From contig FQWG01000001.1 of assembly GCA_900129595.1 (NCBI GenBank), forward strand, positions 1-64,000: 64,000 nt of DNA, given 5' to 3'. The translations under genes were made by a program, and so were the position numbers. The notes under the pieces are model-generated. The model was not told the DNA's origin. It saw only the letters and a list, made by a program, of their open reading frames with translations, and ran no database searches. This DNA is from Flavobacterium frigidimaris (GTDB lineage: Bacteria > Bacteroidota > Bacteroidia > Flavobacteriales > Flavobacteriaceae). Positions 1 to 8,820 of this stretch are shown in pieces. How positions within the stretch are numbered: position 1 is the first letter of the stretch; the number at the start of each line of letters is the position of its first letter.

Positions 1-114
1 AAAGGTTATGCTTCAGAACGAAAACCTGGAATAACTACATTTTGGATTGGAGTGCAAAAATTCACCTCAATTATGCAAGGATGGCAACTATTCCAAGATG
101 TGTCCAGACGGTAG
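1..114 (+). pseudogene. 3' end of a transposase (IS4-like), cut by the window edge
   Basis: Frame 1 is open from the first base to TAG at 112-114 and encodes 37 residues. The basic segment ERKPGITTFWIGVQKF resembles the C-terminal RKPGxxxxWxGxxxL region of IS4-family DDE transposases, after which the product ends. The rest of the gene lies upstream of the window, so I cannot say whether it is intact. An insertion-sequence terminal repeat would be expected within the next few dozen bases (about 115-160), but its partner is not visible. The family assignment rests on this short tail only. Confidence 0.45.
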
Positions 115-170
115 GCCTCTATCGGGGCTAGATTAGAAACAATTGGCTTATTTAAGAAAGTTGCTGACTT

Positions 171-205
171 ACAAAGATTCTAAGATGCTAAGTTTTTTTT
201 AGGAA
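171..205. repeat. Dispersed intergenic repeat, copy A
   Basis: This stretch has the pattern GATTCTAAGATGCTAAG followed by eight T and AGG. Related copies occur at 10983-11028 and 18958-18998, each in a gap between genes. It belongs to the non-coding interval 115-277, in which I see no gene. Function is unknown. Confidence 0.5.
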
Positions 206-277
206 TTTAATTTAGAAGACAAATAATTTATAAAGTTTTCATTGTAAGTATTAGCAAAACTTAGAACCTCAGAAACT

Positions 278-1045
278 TCATTTATAAAATACATCATAAG
301 CAAATCGAATCAACGTACCTACAACCACAATCAAAAAGAAAATCCTGATAAAACCATTTCCTTTATTAATCGCCAGTTTTGCGCCAAGCCATCCGCCAAG
401 CCCATTGCTAATCGCCATAGGAATTGCGATTGACCAAATAATCTTTCCTTTTATGGCGAACAAACAAATAGATCCGAAATTGGTTGCCAGATTTACCATT
501 TTGGCATTCGCAGAAGCATGTAAAAAGTCGAAACCTAAAAGAGCAATAAAAGCCACTACAAAAAAACTACCGGTTCCCGGGCCAATAAATCCATCATAAA
601 AACCAACGATGACACTAATGAGCACTGCATAAATTATTTGTGTTGCAGGAGAATGGTCTTTTACAACATGCTGCCCGAAATTTTTCTTTGCATACGTGTA
701 TACAAACAATAAAGACAAGACTACCAGCAAAAGCGGTTTCATAAAGTCATTACTCACCATAGTAAGCAAAGTGGATCCTAAAAATGCTGAAGGCACAGCC
801 AGACACATCATGATTATTAGCAGCTTCCACTGAATTACTACTTTTTTCATGTATTGAAAAGCCGCAAAAGCAGTTCCGCTAAAAGCCGGGATTTTTAATG
901 TTCCGATTACTGTTGAAACTGGTAAATAGGGCAACAAAATCAATCCCATTGGTGTTTGGATCAATCCGCCGCCACCAACAATTGCATCAATAAATCCGGC
1001 TGCAAATGCTACTAAACAAAGAAAAATTATGATGTATGAATCCAT
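278..1045 (-). CDS. Sulfite exporter TauE/SafE family permease (TSUP)
   Basis: This is a polytopic inner-membrane protein of 255 residues with about eight hydrophobic segments. The N-terminal AGFIDAIVGGGGLIQTP motif is the first half of the TSUP (TauE/SafE, PF01925) signature. A second glycine-rich repeat, GFYDGFIGPGTGSF, lies in the middle, as expected for this internally duplicated family. Members move sulfite, sulfonates or similar organic anions; the substrate here cannot be read from sequence. ATG at 1045 is preferred because the longer frame to 1084 begins with TTG and adds a non-hydrophobic leader. The neighbours do not suggest a sulfur operon. Confidence 0.85.
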   Translation of the reverse strand: MDSYIIIFLCLVAFAAGFIDAIVGGGGLIQTPMGLILLPYLPVSTVIGTLKIPAFSGTAFAAFQYMKKVVIQWKLLIIMMCLAVPSAFLGSTLLTMVSNDFMKPLLLVVLSLLFVYTYAKKNFGQHVVKDHSPATQIIYAVLISVIVGFYDGFIGPGTGSFFVVAFIALLGFDFLHASANAKMVNLATNFGSICLFAIKGKIIWSIAIPMAISNGLGGWLGAKLAINKGNGFIRIFFLIVVVGTLIRFAYDVFYK

Positions 1046-1169
1046 TAAATAGTGTATTTCAGGCAGTTTTAGAAGAATATACAAAAGTAGACTTCCATTT
1101 TATTTATTACAATTATTTTAAAGTGGATTTCTCCCTAAAAATTATATTTTTGTTGAAAATTTGAACCAA

Positions 1170-1691
1170 ATGGATTTTACAAGGATTATAGAATTGGCCA
1201 GTTATACTTTACCTGCAATTGTTACCGGATTTGTCGCTTACAGTTTTTTTGAATTACACATAAAGAACAATGATAAAAAACGTAATTTTTTATTGAACAG
1301 AGAAGCTCATAAAGAATCTTTGCCAATACGCCTCCAGGCTTACGAACGTATGACATTATTTTTAGAGCGTATTAACCTGACTAAATTATTGATCAGAATT
1401 GCGCCCATTTCTAACGAAAAGCACGATTATGAAAACTTTGTAATCGATCAGATTGAACAGGAATTTGAGCACAATCTAACGCAGCAAATATATATGTCTG
1501 ACGAATGTTGGACAATTATTACTACAGCAAAAAACTCAACGATACAAATCATCCGTAAAGCTGCAATGAGCGATCGCGTAGACAGCGCTGATAAGTTGCG
1601 TGAGAAAATTTTGAATGATTTATTAGAGAAACAATCACCTAGCAATGCCGCTCTCGGATATATTAAAAACGAAGTGGCAGGATTGTGGTAA
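1170..1691 (+). CDS. Membrane-anchored protein of unknown function (DUF7935-like)
   Basis: The product has 173 residues. One membrane segment near residues 10-25 (YTLPAIVTGFVAYSFF) is followed by a charged cytoplasmic part rich in helix-forming residues. The arrangement (N-terminal anchor, then NREAHKESLPIRLQAYERM) is one I associate with a conserved flavobacterial family, but no function is known to me. ATG at 1170 is chosen because the frame opening at 1161 begins with TTG. It stands alone between divergently and convergently oriented genes. Confidence 0.65.
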   Translation: MDFTRIIELASYTLPAIVTGFVAYSFFELHIKNNDKKRNFLLNREAHKESLPIRLQAYERMTLFLERINLTKLLIRIAPISNEKHDYENFVIDQIEQEFEHNLTQQIYMSDECWTIITTAKNSTIQIIRKAAMSDRVDSADKLREKILNDLLEKQSPSNAALGYIKNEVAGLW

Positions 1692-1741
1692 AATTTACTC
1701 TGACAAGATCAATTATAATTTAATTCATCTTGTCAACTTTT

Positions 1742-2476
1742 TTATTTCCACCATTTTTCATTGGGCTTGTCCAGCCATCCATTTTTCAGGTATTTTTTAG
1801 ATACGCTTAATTCTCCCGCTCCTATATCAAAGTCACAATTTATATTAGGAATTCGGTAATCTCCCCAGTTGCATATCTTTTCCTGGACGGAATTATTAGA
1901 TTTCCATGTGCCGGTAAACGCATTATTAAAATAACCATCTCTGTAACTTTCAATATCGTGATACTTTACAGCGTTATTTTTAGCAACATAAAATATAGTT
2001 TCTAACTTTCCCTGAAACTCACCCGTATTCTTTTGTTTTTTATCTTCGATAAACTTATAGCTGGCCGCTAATAATCCCTGACTTTTTATACCTGCATTTT
2101 TGTACTCATCATCAAGTCCGAATTTTGCTTTTTTAAGTTCTTTTATGTTTAAAATAGTTATCGTACCTGTAAAATCACAAGTATTTGATTTGACCTGAGA
2201 TTTGCCATGAACAAGGTATTCGTTTTTATTTTTTTGATTTCTTTTAATCGAAATAAATTTTATTCGCATTCGCTGGTAGTTATCCCCAATAATGCCATAA
2301 ACAGCATTATTTTCAGTTGTATTCCATAAAACTGAAAAGTCATAATCAGCATATTTATTCACTTCATTTTTTTGAAATACTTCAGATTTATCCCAGATAG
2401 AAGTTCTGCATAAACTTGCCTGACAGAATCCATTTAAAGAAAAAAGAAAGGAAAAGAATAAAATTATAGTTTTCAT
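1742..2476 (-). CDS. Secreted protein of unknown function
   Basis: The product has 244 residues. Residues 1-19 from ATG 2476 (MKTIILFFSFLFSLNGFCQA) form a typical signal peptide, so the product is probably periplasmic or outer-membrane associated. An in-frame ATG at 2485 would add three residues. The mature part is rich in Asn, Lys and aromatic residues and contains several cysteines (C-R-T-S, S-N-T-C, I-C-N-W, I-N-C-D) that could form disulfides. I do not recognise a family. It ends just past the convergent gene 1170-1691. Confidence 0.55.
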   Translation of the reverse strand: MKTIILFFSFLFSLNGFCQASLCRTSIWDKSEVFQKNEVNKYADYDFSVLWNTTENNAVYGIIGDNYQRMRIKFISIKRNQKNKNEYLVHGKSQVKSNTCDFTGTITILNIKELKKAKFGLDDEYKNAGIKSQGLLAASYKFIEDKKQKNTGEFQGKLETIFYVAKNNAVKYHDIESYRDGYFNNAFTGTWKSNNSVQEKICNWGDYRIPNINCDFDIGAGELSVSKKYLKNGWLDKPNEKWWK

Positions 2477-2591
2477 AAAAAACATTAAGTCAATATTGAG
2501 AAAAAGAATCTACGGAAAAAATTCCGTTAGAATAGACTAAAAAGAACTTATAGAATTTGAATTATAAAATCAGATGCTTTAAAATCAAACA

Positions 2592-2999
2592 CTATTGAAA
2601 TGTACGCTCTAAAAAAGCAAGATCATTATCAACCAAAGCTTTTAAAATTTCTGCCGTTTTTTCTTCGTTCTGATCCGTCAATTCTGAAATAAAATTATTA
2701 TTAAGTTTTTCACTTAAACCAAACCAGGTTTTTTGAATTTTAGCTCTTTTAAAAAAGACATAAAATTCATATTTATCAGGTTTACCAACAACAGATATTG
2801 ACAAAGCATTTTTATTACCTGAATTTTCGAACTCAAGCGATGGTGAGTGAAATATGTTCCTTGCATTCTTCATCTCTTGTAAATGTGCTTTCCAGGGAAA
2901 ATTTTGAAATGTATTTATTATCTCTGAAGAATCAATCTTTCCCATTTCAATAATTTTGGGATTTGTGGGTTCACAAATGCTATATCTGAATTCACTCAT
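2592..2999 (-). CDS. Small cytoplasmic protein of unknown function
   Basis: A 135-residue protein with no signal peptide and no membrane segment. It has mixed helix and strand character, with a central block (ALSISVVGKPDKYEFYVFF) that looks like adjacent beta strands. It starts 35 bases after the stop of the patatin-like gene on the same strand, so the two may be co-transcribed. No family was recognised. Confidence 0.5.
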   Translation of the reverse strand: MSEFRYSICEPTNPKIIEMGKIDSSEIINTFQNFPWKAHLQEMKNARNIFHSPSLEFENSGNKNALSISVVGKPDKYEFYVFFKRAKIQKTWFGLSEKLNNNFISELTDQNEEKTAEILKALVDNDLAFLERTFQ

Positions 3000-3034
3000 T
3001 TTTTTAAATCTGGTTATTTTTATAATTAGCTATA

Positions 3035-3934
3035 TTACCTGTTGTCACTCATAATCTCAGATTTATTCTGAGCATATTCATAACCTTGTTCCCACCATTC
3101 TTTCATTACTTCTTTATTAAAAATAAGAGCATTGTTTGTTAGTTTAGTTGGCGTATAATATAAGTTAAGTTTTACATTTTTATTATTTGCCATCAGTTTT
3201 CCTATAGCAATATCATGTTTTTCAACCTGATCTAAGGCAATTCGGAACAAATCAATCATTAGTGAAAAAGGATTTTTGCCAATAACCGTTTTATCCATAT
3301 TGACTTCGGTTTCCAGAATAATGACATCTATTTCTGTTGCACCGCGATTGATAGCTTCGCGAATAGGAACCAAACTCGAAAATCCACCATCGCCATATTC
3401 GTAATTATTTTTTTCTACCAGGCTCATAAACGGAACATAGTTACTGGAAATCCATGACCAATCACAAAACTCTTCGTATGTACAATCTTTTATAGACTTA
3501 TACTCCGACTCATTCTTAGTAAAATTAGTCACTGTAATCACAACATCACAATGCTGTTTTTTCAGTTTATTAAAATCGGATAACGAAAAGTTTGCTTTAA
3601 TGTATTTCTGCAGGCCTTTGCTTTCTCCAAAGGTTCTTTTTCCTTTAAAAAACTGACGTAAGACATTGAAGTGATTAATTGTAACGATATCTACTCCATC
3701 CTTAACTTTAACCACAAATGGGCAAATATTAAAGATTCCACTCATAGTAACATTGGTGTAAACAGAATGAATTTTTTTGATCTGACCCAAGGCCAAATGC
3801 GGAATGAGCAGGCTTCCGGTAGAAGTTCCTATAAACAAATCATATTCGTGTTTTTTTTCTTCTATTAAATACTGCGCTACGCCACCGGCAAACGCTCCTT
3901 TACTTCCTCCACCAGAAATAACCAATGCTTTCAT
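3035..3934 (-). CDS. Patatin-like phospholipase
   Basis: A 299-residue protein with the patatin (PF01734) catalytic elements. The oxyanion-hole loop GGGSKGAFAGG is at residues 8-18, the nucleophile elbow GTSTG is at 36-40 (Ser38), and the catalytic Asp is in YGDGG near residue 182. Family members hydrolyse acyl chains from lipids with a Ser-Asp dyad. No signal peptide or membrane span is evident, so it is probably a cytosolic esterase or lysophospholipase of the bacterial RssA-like kind. It may be co-transcribed with the small gene downstream (2592-2999). The natural substrate is unknown. Confidence 0.88.
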   Translation of the reverse strand: MKALVISGGGSKGAFAGGVAQYLIEEKKHEYDLFIGTSTGSLLIPHLALGQIKKIHSVYTNVTMSGIFNICPFVVKVKDGVDIVTINHFNVLRQFFKGKRTFGESKGLQKYIKANFSLSDFNKLKKQHCDVVITVTNFTKNESEYKSIKDCTYEEFCDWSWISSNYVPFMSLVEKNNYEYGDGGFSSLVPIREAINRGATEIDVIILETEVNMDKTVIGKNPFSLMIDLFRIALDQVEKHDIAIGKLMANNKNVKLNLYYTPTKLTNNALIFNKEVMKEWWEQGYEYAQNKSEIMSDNR

Positions 3935-4017
3935 AAATATATTGTAGGTTTTCTATTTATTTAGAACACAGAGCGAAGAGGAAAGAGGCAAGAAGAAAGA
4001 CTTTTCTATTCGCTTTT

Positions 4018-4092
4018 AATCTCTACTCTTTATTTTATCCTCCATATTCTCTATACTCTATACTCTTGCTTCTATACTCTTGCTTCTATTCT
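4018..4092. repeat. Pyrimidine-rich tandem repeat between genes
   Basis: A low-complexity stretch on the + strand, rich in C and T, built from imperfect units of the type CTATACTCTTGCTT and TCTTTATTCTATT. It fills most of the gap between the M1 peptidase stop and the patatin start. Part of it resembles the 30-base repeat at 8763-8792 and 12526-12555. No gene is seen here. Confidence 0.5.
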
Positions 4093-4099
4093 CTTTATT

Positions 4100-6160
4100 C
4101 TATTCTTTCAACAAACGATTTAATTGAAACTGTTCATCGGGGTTCAAATTAGGCAAAATTCTTTCAAACGAAGCACGCATTTCGGAATTTTTCAATAAAA
4201 ATCTAATGGAGTCTCTTCCAAATTTAGAAAACTGCCACATATGATGTGTAGTTGCATTGACCAGATTCGATAGTACCTGATCGTTTATAATCTTAAACGA
4301 AAGCAATTTCTCAAGCGCATTTTGTCGCGTTGTAGCTTCGTATTTTATTGATGAAAAAGCAATTAATTCAGAAGCTAAAACTTCTGGATTGTCACTGTAA
4401 TTGGGTGTTGATAAAGCTAGTGAAAGCCATAAAGTTCTAAGATTAAAATCGTTAAAACCGATCCAGTTTTTTGACCTCTCCAAATATTCCGTGCGATGAT
4501 CAGGAAAGTTTTTCCAGAGATAATACAGGGCGACTTCTTGTGTCTGGTATGATTTGTCATTTAGCAAAGTTTCGTAATCAGCTCTAAAGTCCTCCGGAAT
4601 TCTACTTAAAGAAGCTGCGACAGCCTGACGAACTTGTATGTTATTTGTTTTTAAAGCAATCTGTAATAATTCCTTTTTATCCTCATATTTCTCCGTCTCT
4701 ACCTGGCCGACAATCGCTTCTTTTACAGCTTCATAAACATTCGATTCTAAAGTCTTTCTTAAGAAATCCTGTTTCTCAGCTAATGGAGTTTTCTTTAGCT
4801 TATCTACTTCCAGGCGAACCTGAATCGCTTTGTTTTTACTTAATAAAGCGTTTGCCGCGGGTGTATCAAAAGCTGTAGATTCTAACCAGGTTTTCTGAAA
4901 TTTATCTAAATCGAAATTGGCTGCTTTTTTAATCTCGTCAAAGAAATTTTGTGTGTTTACATTTTGGAAAGCATACTTTTTAAGATAACTTTTTATCGCT
5001 TTTTTGAAAGCTTTATCCCCAATAGACTCATGTAAAACAAACAGTGCCCAGGCTCCTTTTTCGTAAAAGGTCAATGAACTCGCCTTAGCATTCAAAACGG
5101 GAATTGTATCTGTTCGTGAAGCAAATTTGATCTGTTGTGCTGTCTGATATAATTTCGAGTAGAAAAAATCGTCACCATAAATCTCTCTTTCGGCCAATGC
5201 GGCGTAATACGTTGCAAAACCTTCCTGAAGCCAGTGATGTGTACTGCTTTCTGCTGTAATTAAATCGCCAAACCAGTGATGCGCCAATTCATGAGCATCA
5301 ACATTGGTATAATTTCGATCTTCAAAACCTATTGAATCGACTACATAACGTGTTGCAAAAAGTGTGGTAGTTGTGTTTTCCATTCCGGCATACAAGAAAT
5401 CACGAACCGGAATTTCTCTGTAAATTTGCCAGGGATACTTCACCCCTATTTCTTTCTCTAGAAAATCAAAAATATGTTTCGAATAGCGATACGTTGGTTC
5501 AAAACGATTGGTGTCTTTATTTTCAAGATAATATTCTAACGGAATCTTAGATTTTGCCCTAAACTCTTTCTTATCAAATTTTCCAATTGCAAGCATCAGC
5601 AAATAAGAGCTCATCGGGTTTTCCATTTGATATTGCCAATAAATCACATTTCCGCTTGTTTTCTTTTCTTTTAAGATTCCGTTAGAAACTACCTGATATT
5701 CTTTATCATAAGTGATTTCCAGACTAAAAATAACTTTTTCGTTCACATCATCAAAACTCGGAAACCAATTGCTGGTATACCTTCCCTGACCTTGTGTCCA
5801 AATCTGTACTTCAGCATTTTCAATATTTACAAAATAAAGAGCTTGCTTGGGTTTTACCGAATATTTGAAAGTTAAATGGTTTTCTGCTTTCCGGAACTTA
5901 TTCAGAATTTGTAATTCTTTGCCGGTATTAACAAATAAAACATCTTTATTATCAATCTGAACATCAGAAAACTCCATGTTTTTGGCATCGATTTTAATCG
6001 TATCAATAGCTTTTAAAACTTCAAACTTATAATCGACTGTTCCGGAAACTGATTTTTCGACGGCGTTTAGTTTCAATTGTCCGTTAACCGATTTAAAATC
6101 GACGTATTGGGTTTGCTGTGCAAAAACGAAACTGGTAATAAAAAGAAAGATGTATTTCAT
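4100..6160 (-). CDS. M1 family metallopeptidase (gluzincin aminopeptidase)
   Basis: The product has 686 residues. A short signal peptide (MKYIFLFITSFVFAQQ) directs it across the inner membrane. The exopeptidase motif GMEN precedes the zinc site HELAHHWFGD near residue 290, and the third ligand Glu follows in WLQEGFATYY, giving the full HExxH-x18-E gluzincin set. The C-terminal half is helical and resembles the ERAP/HEAT-like domain of M1 enzymes. It should remove N-terminal residues from peptides in the periplasm or at the surface. ATG 6160 is chosen because the frame to 6169 starts with TTG. It is divergent from the Dph6-like gene. Confidence 0.93.
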   Translation of the reverse strand: MKYIFLFITSFVFAQQTQYVDFKSVNGQLKLNAVEKSVSGTVDYKFEVLKAIDTIKIDAKNMEFSDVQIDNKDVLFVNTGKELQILNKFRKAENHLTFKYSVKPKQALYFVNIENAEVQIWTQGQGRYTSNWFPSFDDVNEKVIFSLEITYDKEYQVVSNGILKEKKTSGNVIYWQYQMENPMSSYLLMLAIGKFDKKEFRAKSKIPLEYYLENKDTNRFEPTYRYSKHIFDFLEKEIGVKYPWQIYREIPVRDFLYAGMENTTTTLFATRYVVDSIGFEDRNYTNVDAHELAHHWFGDLITAESSTHHWLQEGFATYYAALAEREIYGDDFFYSKLYQTAQQIKFASRTDTIPVLNAKASSLTFYEKGAWALFVLHESIGDKAFKKAIKSYLKKYAFQNVNTQNFFDEIKKAANFDLDKFQKTWLESTAFDTPAANALLSKNKAIQVRLEVDKLKKTPLAEKQDFLRKTLESNVYEAVKEAIVGQVETEKYEDKKELLQIALKTNNIQVRQAVAASLSRIPEDFRADYETLLNDKSYQTQEVALYYLWKNFPDHRTEYLERSKNWIGFNDFNLRTLWLSLALSTPNYSDNPEVLASELIAFSSIKYEATTRQNALEKLLSFKIINDQVLSNLVNATTHHMWQFSKFGRDSIRFLLKNSEMRASFERILPNLNPDEQFQLNRLLKE

Positions 6161-6227
6161 TGAAATCAATTTGAAGGCAAAATCCCAAAGTTACAAAGGT
6201 TTCACTAACAAATCGAAGGAAATTTGT

Positions 6228-6992
6228 ATGTTTACCATAGAAAATTATAACGACGTGTCTACACCCAAAAAAGCCTTATTTAACTGGAGCAGCGGAAAAG
6301 ATTCTGCTTTGGCTTTATACAAAATAGTACAAAACCCTGATTTTGAAATTGAATGTTTAGTAACAAGTGTCAATCAGGAATTCCAACGTGTTTCTATGCA
6401 TGGCGTTCGTGTTGATCTACTTCAGGCTCAGGCAAAAAGTATCGGGTTACCATTAAAGATCCTGCAAATTCCGGAAATGCCTACGATGGAGGTTTATGAA
6501 AATGTGATGACTGAAGCTTTAAACGAATTAAAAGATGAGGGAATTACACATTCCGTTTTTGGCGATATCTTTCTGGAAGACCTGCGTAAATACCGCGAAG
6601 ATCAATTGGCTAAAATTGGTTTTCAAGGAGTTTTTCCGCTTTGGAAAATCCCGACAAACCAATTAATTCAGGAATTTATAACACTTGGTTTCAAAACAAT
6701 TATAGTTTGCGTCAATGAACGCTACTTAGATAAAAGTTTTGTTGGACGAATTATCGATCAGAACTTCATCAATGATTTACCGGATAATGTAGATGTTTGC
6801 GGCGAAAATGGTGAATTCCATACTTTTACTTTTGACGGGCCTATTTTCTCTGAACCTATCGATTTTGAAGTTGGAGAAATCGTTTATCGCAAATATGAGA
6901 AACCTAAAGAACAAGATTCTTCTAATAAATCCTGCGATACCGATACTAATGATGCTTTTGATTTTGGATTCTGGTATTGTGATTTAATTTAA
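6228..6992 (+). CDS. Dph6-like ATP-binding protein (diphthine-ammonia ligase family)
   Basis: A 254-residue PP-loop protein. The N-terminal ATP pyrophosphatase motif is seen as NWSSGKDSALALYK, followed by FGDIFLEDLRKYREDQL, a conserved block of the Dph6/MJ0570 family (PF01902). In eukaryotes and archaea Dph6 amidates diphthine on elongation factor 2. Bacteria lack diphthamide, so the bacterial reaction is unknown and the name should not be taken literally. ATG 6228 is preferred over 6150: it has GAAGGA at 6215-6220 and avoids overlap with the divergent peptidase start. Confidence 0.8.
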   Translation: MFTIENYNDVSTPKKALFNWSSGKDSALALYKIVQNPDFEIECLVTSVNQEFQRVSMHGVRVDLLQAQAKSIGLPLKILQIPEMPTMEVYENVMTEALNELKDEGITHSVFGDIFLEDLRKYREDQLAKIGFQGVFPLWKIPTNQLIQEFITLGFKTIIVCVNERYLDKSFVGRIIDQNFINDLPDNVDVCGENGEFHTFTFDGPIFSEPIDFEVGEIVYRKYEKPKEQDSSNKSCDTDTNDAFDFGFWYCDLI

Positions 6993-6996
6993 AAAA

Positions 6997-7401
6997 ATGA
7001 AAAACGCCAACCTCAGAAAACCTTTTATCCTAATAATACTGATAGCCACCATCATATTTACCTGTCAAAGTTGTTTGGTAAGCAGATGCAAAAGACCTCA
7101 GATTATTGGTTATGTTTATGATTCTATTACCAAAAAACCCATTGAAAACTGTAAAGTTGGAGAAAACACGACTGATGCTAAAGGTTATTTTCAATTAAAA
7201 GAATTACGCTATTCTGAGTTTACTTTTATGGGTTATGAAGCACCACCACTAATGGTAAACGAAACAATTTATAAAGAAGGTTACCAAAAGAAATCTATAG
7301 CGTTATTCAACCCGTTTGGAGGTGGAATCAGAAAAGGGGCCCTTCATAATGCCGACACCATTTTTTTAAGAAGAATACCTTTGATAATTAAGCAATTATA
7401 G
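6997..7401 (+). CDS. Small lipoprotein with a carboxypeptidase-regulatory-like fold
   Basis: The product has 134 residues. A hydrophobic leader ends in a lipobox-like CQSC, suggesting lipidation at the second Cys and export to the envelope. The mature part (IIGYVYDSITKKPIENCKV, then TTDAKGYFQLKEL) has the G-x-V-x-D ... P-x-x-x-x-x-V ... T-D-x-x-G-x-F pattern of carboxypeptidase-regulatory-like beta sandwiches, common in Bacteroidota surface proteins. It starts four bases after the stop of the Dph6-like gene, so the two form an operon, though no functional tie is evident. Confidence 0.65.
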   Translation: MKNANLRKPFILIILIATIIFTCQSCLVSRCKRPQIIGYVYDSITKKPIENCKVGENTTDAKGYFQLKELRYSEFTFMGYEAPPLMVNETIYKEGYQKKSIALFNPFGGGIRKGALHNADTIFLRRIPLIIKQL

Positions 7402-7439
7402 AATAAGCTAATTATTTTTAAAGCTACCTGATTTTCTAA

Positions 7440-7982
7440 TTATTCATTAAACATATTCAGCAAATTCGTCACCGTATTCCAGTTTCTTATGGTTGCTGTG
7501 ACGTTTAGTTTTTTCTCAATATATTTTTGATCAAATCTTGTTTTTCCGGCTCCAACCGCATATTTAATAAAAACTCTGTTGCCATCAATACTCGCTTCAT
7601 CTGGTTTGAATTGGCTGATCTTCAGATCATTTATATTCTCACTCTTCAAAGCTACAGAAACAAATGCGACATAAAGTTTTTTAGTGTCTATTTCTTTTTC
7701 TTTTAAAAAAGGGCTGTTTTTAAAACACAATTCCAGATCTTCTTTGGTGATAACGATTGTTGGAACTTCGTGTCCGAAAACTTTAAAAATCTCCTGTTTG
7801 ATCATAAAGCCCACTTTCGAAGCGCTTTCTTCATCAGAATCAATAAAAACATTTCCTGATTGCAAATAAGTGCGTACGTTCTGAAACCCGATATTTTCTA
7901 ACATCGTTTTCAAAGCCTCCATTTTCATCATATTGTGACCGGAAACGTTGATTCCTCTTAAAAGTGCTAAATGTGTTGTCAT
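7440..7982 (-). CDS. DUF1697 family protein
   Basis: A 180-residue protein starting HLALLRGINVSGHNMMKM and continuing GFQNVRTYLQSGNVFIDS, the two signature blocks of DUF1697 (PF08002). It ends with TIRNWNTVTNLLNM, also typical of the family. The biochemical role of the family is not established. ATG 7982 is chosen since the frame to 8003 begins with TTG and would run into the upstream terminator hairpin. It is transcribed alone and converges on the lipoprotein gene at 6997-7401. Confidence 0.9.
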   Translation of the reverse strand: MTTHLALLRGINVSGHNMMKMEALKTMLENIGFQNVRTYLQSGNVFIDSDEESASKVGFMIKQEIFKVFGHEVPTIVITKEDLELCFKNSPFLKEKEIDTKKLYVAFVSVALKSENINDLKISQFKPDEASIDGNRVFIKYAVGAGKTRFDQKYIEKKLNVTATIRNWNTVTNLLNMFNE

Positions 7983-8001
7983 ATTTATGGGTTTTAAAAA
8001 C

Positions 8002-8036
8002 AAAAAGTATTCAACTTCAAGAATTGAATACTTTTT
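8002..8036 (-). terminator. Rho-independent terminator behind the lipocalin-like gene
   Basis: Perfect 13-bp inverted repeat (AAAAAGTATTCAA at 8002-8014 and its complement at 8024-8036) with a 9-base loop and T-rich sequence on either side. It lies 22 bases after the stop of the gene at 8059-8487. Confidence 0.75.
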
Positions 8037-8058
8037 ATCACTGCAAACTTACAGCTTT

Positions 8059-8487
8059 TTATTTCGACTTTTTATATATCAAACCAGGGCCATCACACAT
8101 TTGCCAGGAATTTACCAGTAATCCTTCTTTATTGATAGACAGATTTTCAGTCAAATTTCCGCTGCAGGTACCAATTATGTCATTGTTTTCGTCATAAGTC
8201 AACTCAAAATTTAGTTCATTATCAATCTTTGTCATTACAAATTTACCAGTCACAGTAGTCGTTTTATTATCTTTTATTCTTGTTTTTACAAATGTTTTAT
8301 CCATATTAAAAATATAAGATTCCTGCCAGCCCAATTTGTCAAAGATAATATTGGCCGGTTTAAAACCCGTTACTTCAATTAACGTCCATTTTCCGTGATA
8401 ATCAGAGGGATTTGGTGATTTAGCTTTTTCATTTGAACAAGAAATGAAAAGTAAAATTAGAACGAATGCAATCCCTATTTTTTTCAT
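8059..8487 (-). CDS. Small lipoprotein, lipocalin-like
   Basis: The product has 142 residues. The signal peptide ends in LFISCSNE, a lipoprotein cleavage site. The mature part opens with YHGKWTLIEVTG, which resembles the G-x-W motif of bacterial lipocalin-like domains, and continues as alternating strands (KTTTVTGKFVMTKIDNELNFEL). The ligand is unknown. It is monocistronic, with its own terminator downstream. The family assignment is by pattern only. Confidence 0.6.
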   Translation of the reverse strand: MKKIGIAFVLILLFISCSNEKAKSPNPSDYHGKWTLIEVTGFKPANIIFDKLGWQESYIFNMDKTFVKTRIKDNKTTTVTGKFVMTKIDNELNFELTYDENNDIIGTCSGNLTENLSINKEGLLVNSWQMCDGPGLIYKKSK

Positions 8488-8820
8488 TTATTTTGATTTT
8501 TAAGACTTTGTATATTTAATAGATTCTTATTCTGTTAAATGGTTGCTTCATTTTACGACTAAACAGCATAAAAATAATAATTGATTCTTCTATGCCTTAA
8601 CAATCTCGGTTTTTCACAAAGAACAAAACGAACAAACCGACTGAAAAATCAGCAATATAATTTTCATATGCTTAATTTTGAAACCCGATAAGACTTTTAA
8701 ATTTCCCAATTTAAATCTATCTTCGCTTTTCAAAAAAGTAAAGAAAGCAAAACAGCATTCTCTTTTCTTTATTCTATTTTCTAAAATCTAAAGATCAAAA
8801 GTCTAACCATCTGAAATAAA
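8488..8820. other. Non-coding interval ahead of recG
   Basis: No open frame of note was seen. The interval must hold the divergent promoters for recG and the lipocalin-like gene; I find no unambiguous TAnnTTTG box facing recG. Its right end carries the 30-base repeat at 8763-8792. Confidence 0.6.
8763..8792. repeat. 30-bp repeat upstream of recG (copy 1)
   Basis: These 30 bases (beginning TTTTCTTTATTCTATTTTCT) are identical to 12526-12555. Both copies end exactly 28 bases before a start codon, that of recG and that of the RND permease. This suggests a mobile or regulatory repeat inserted at similar places in two leader regions. Confidence 0.75.
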
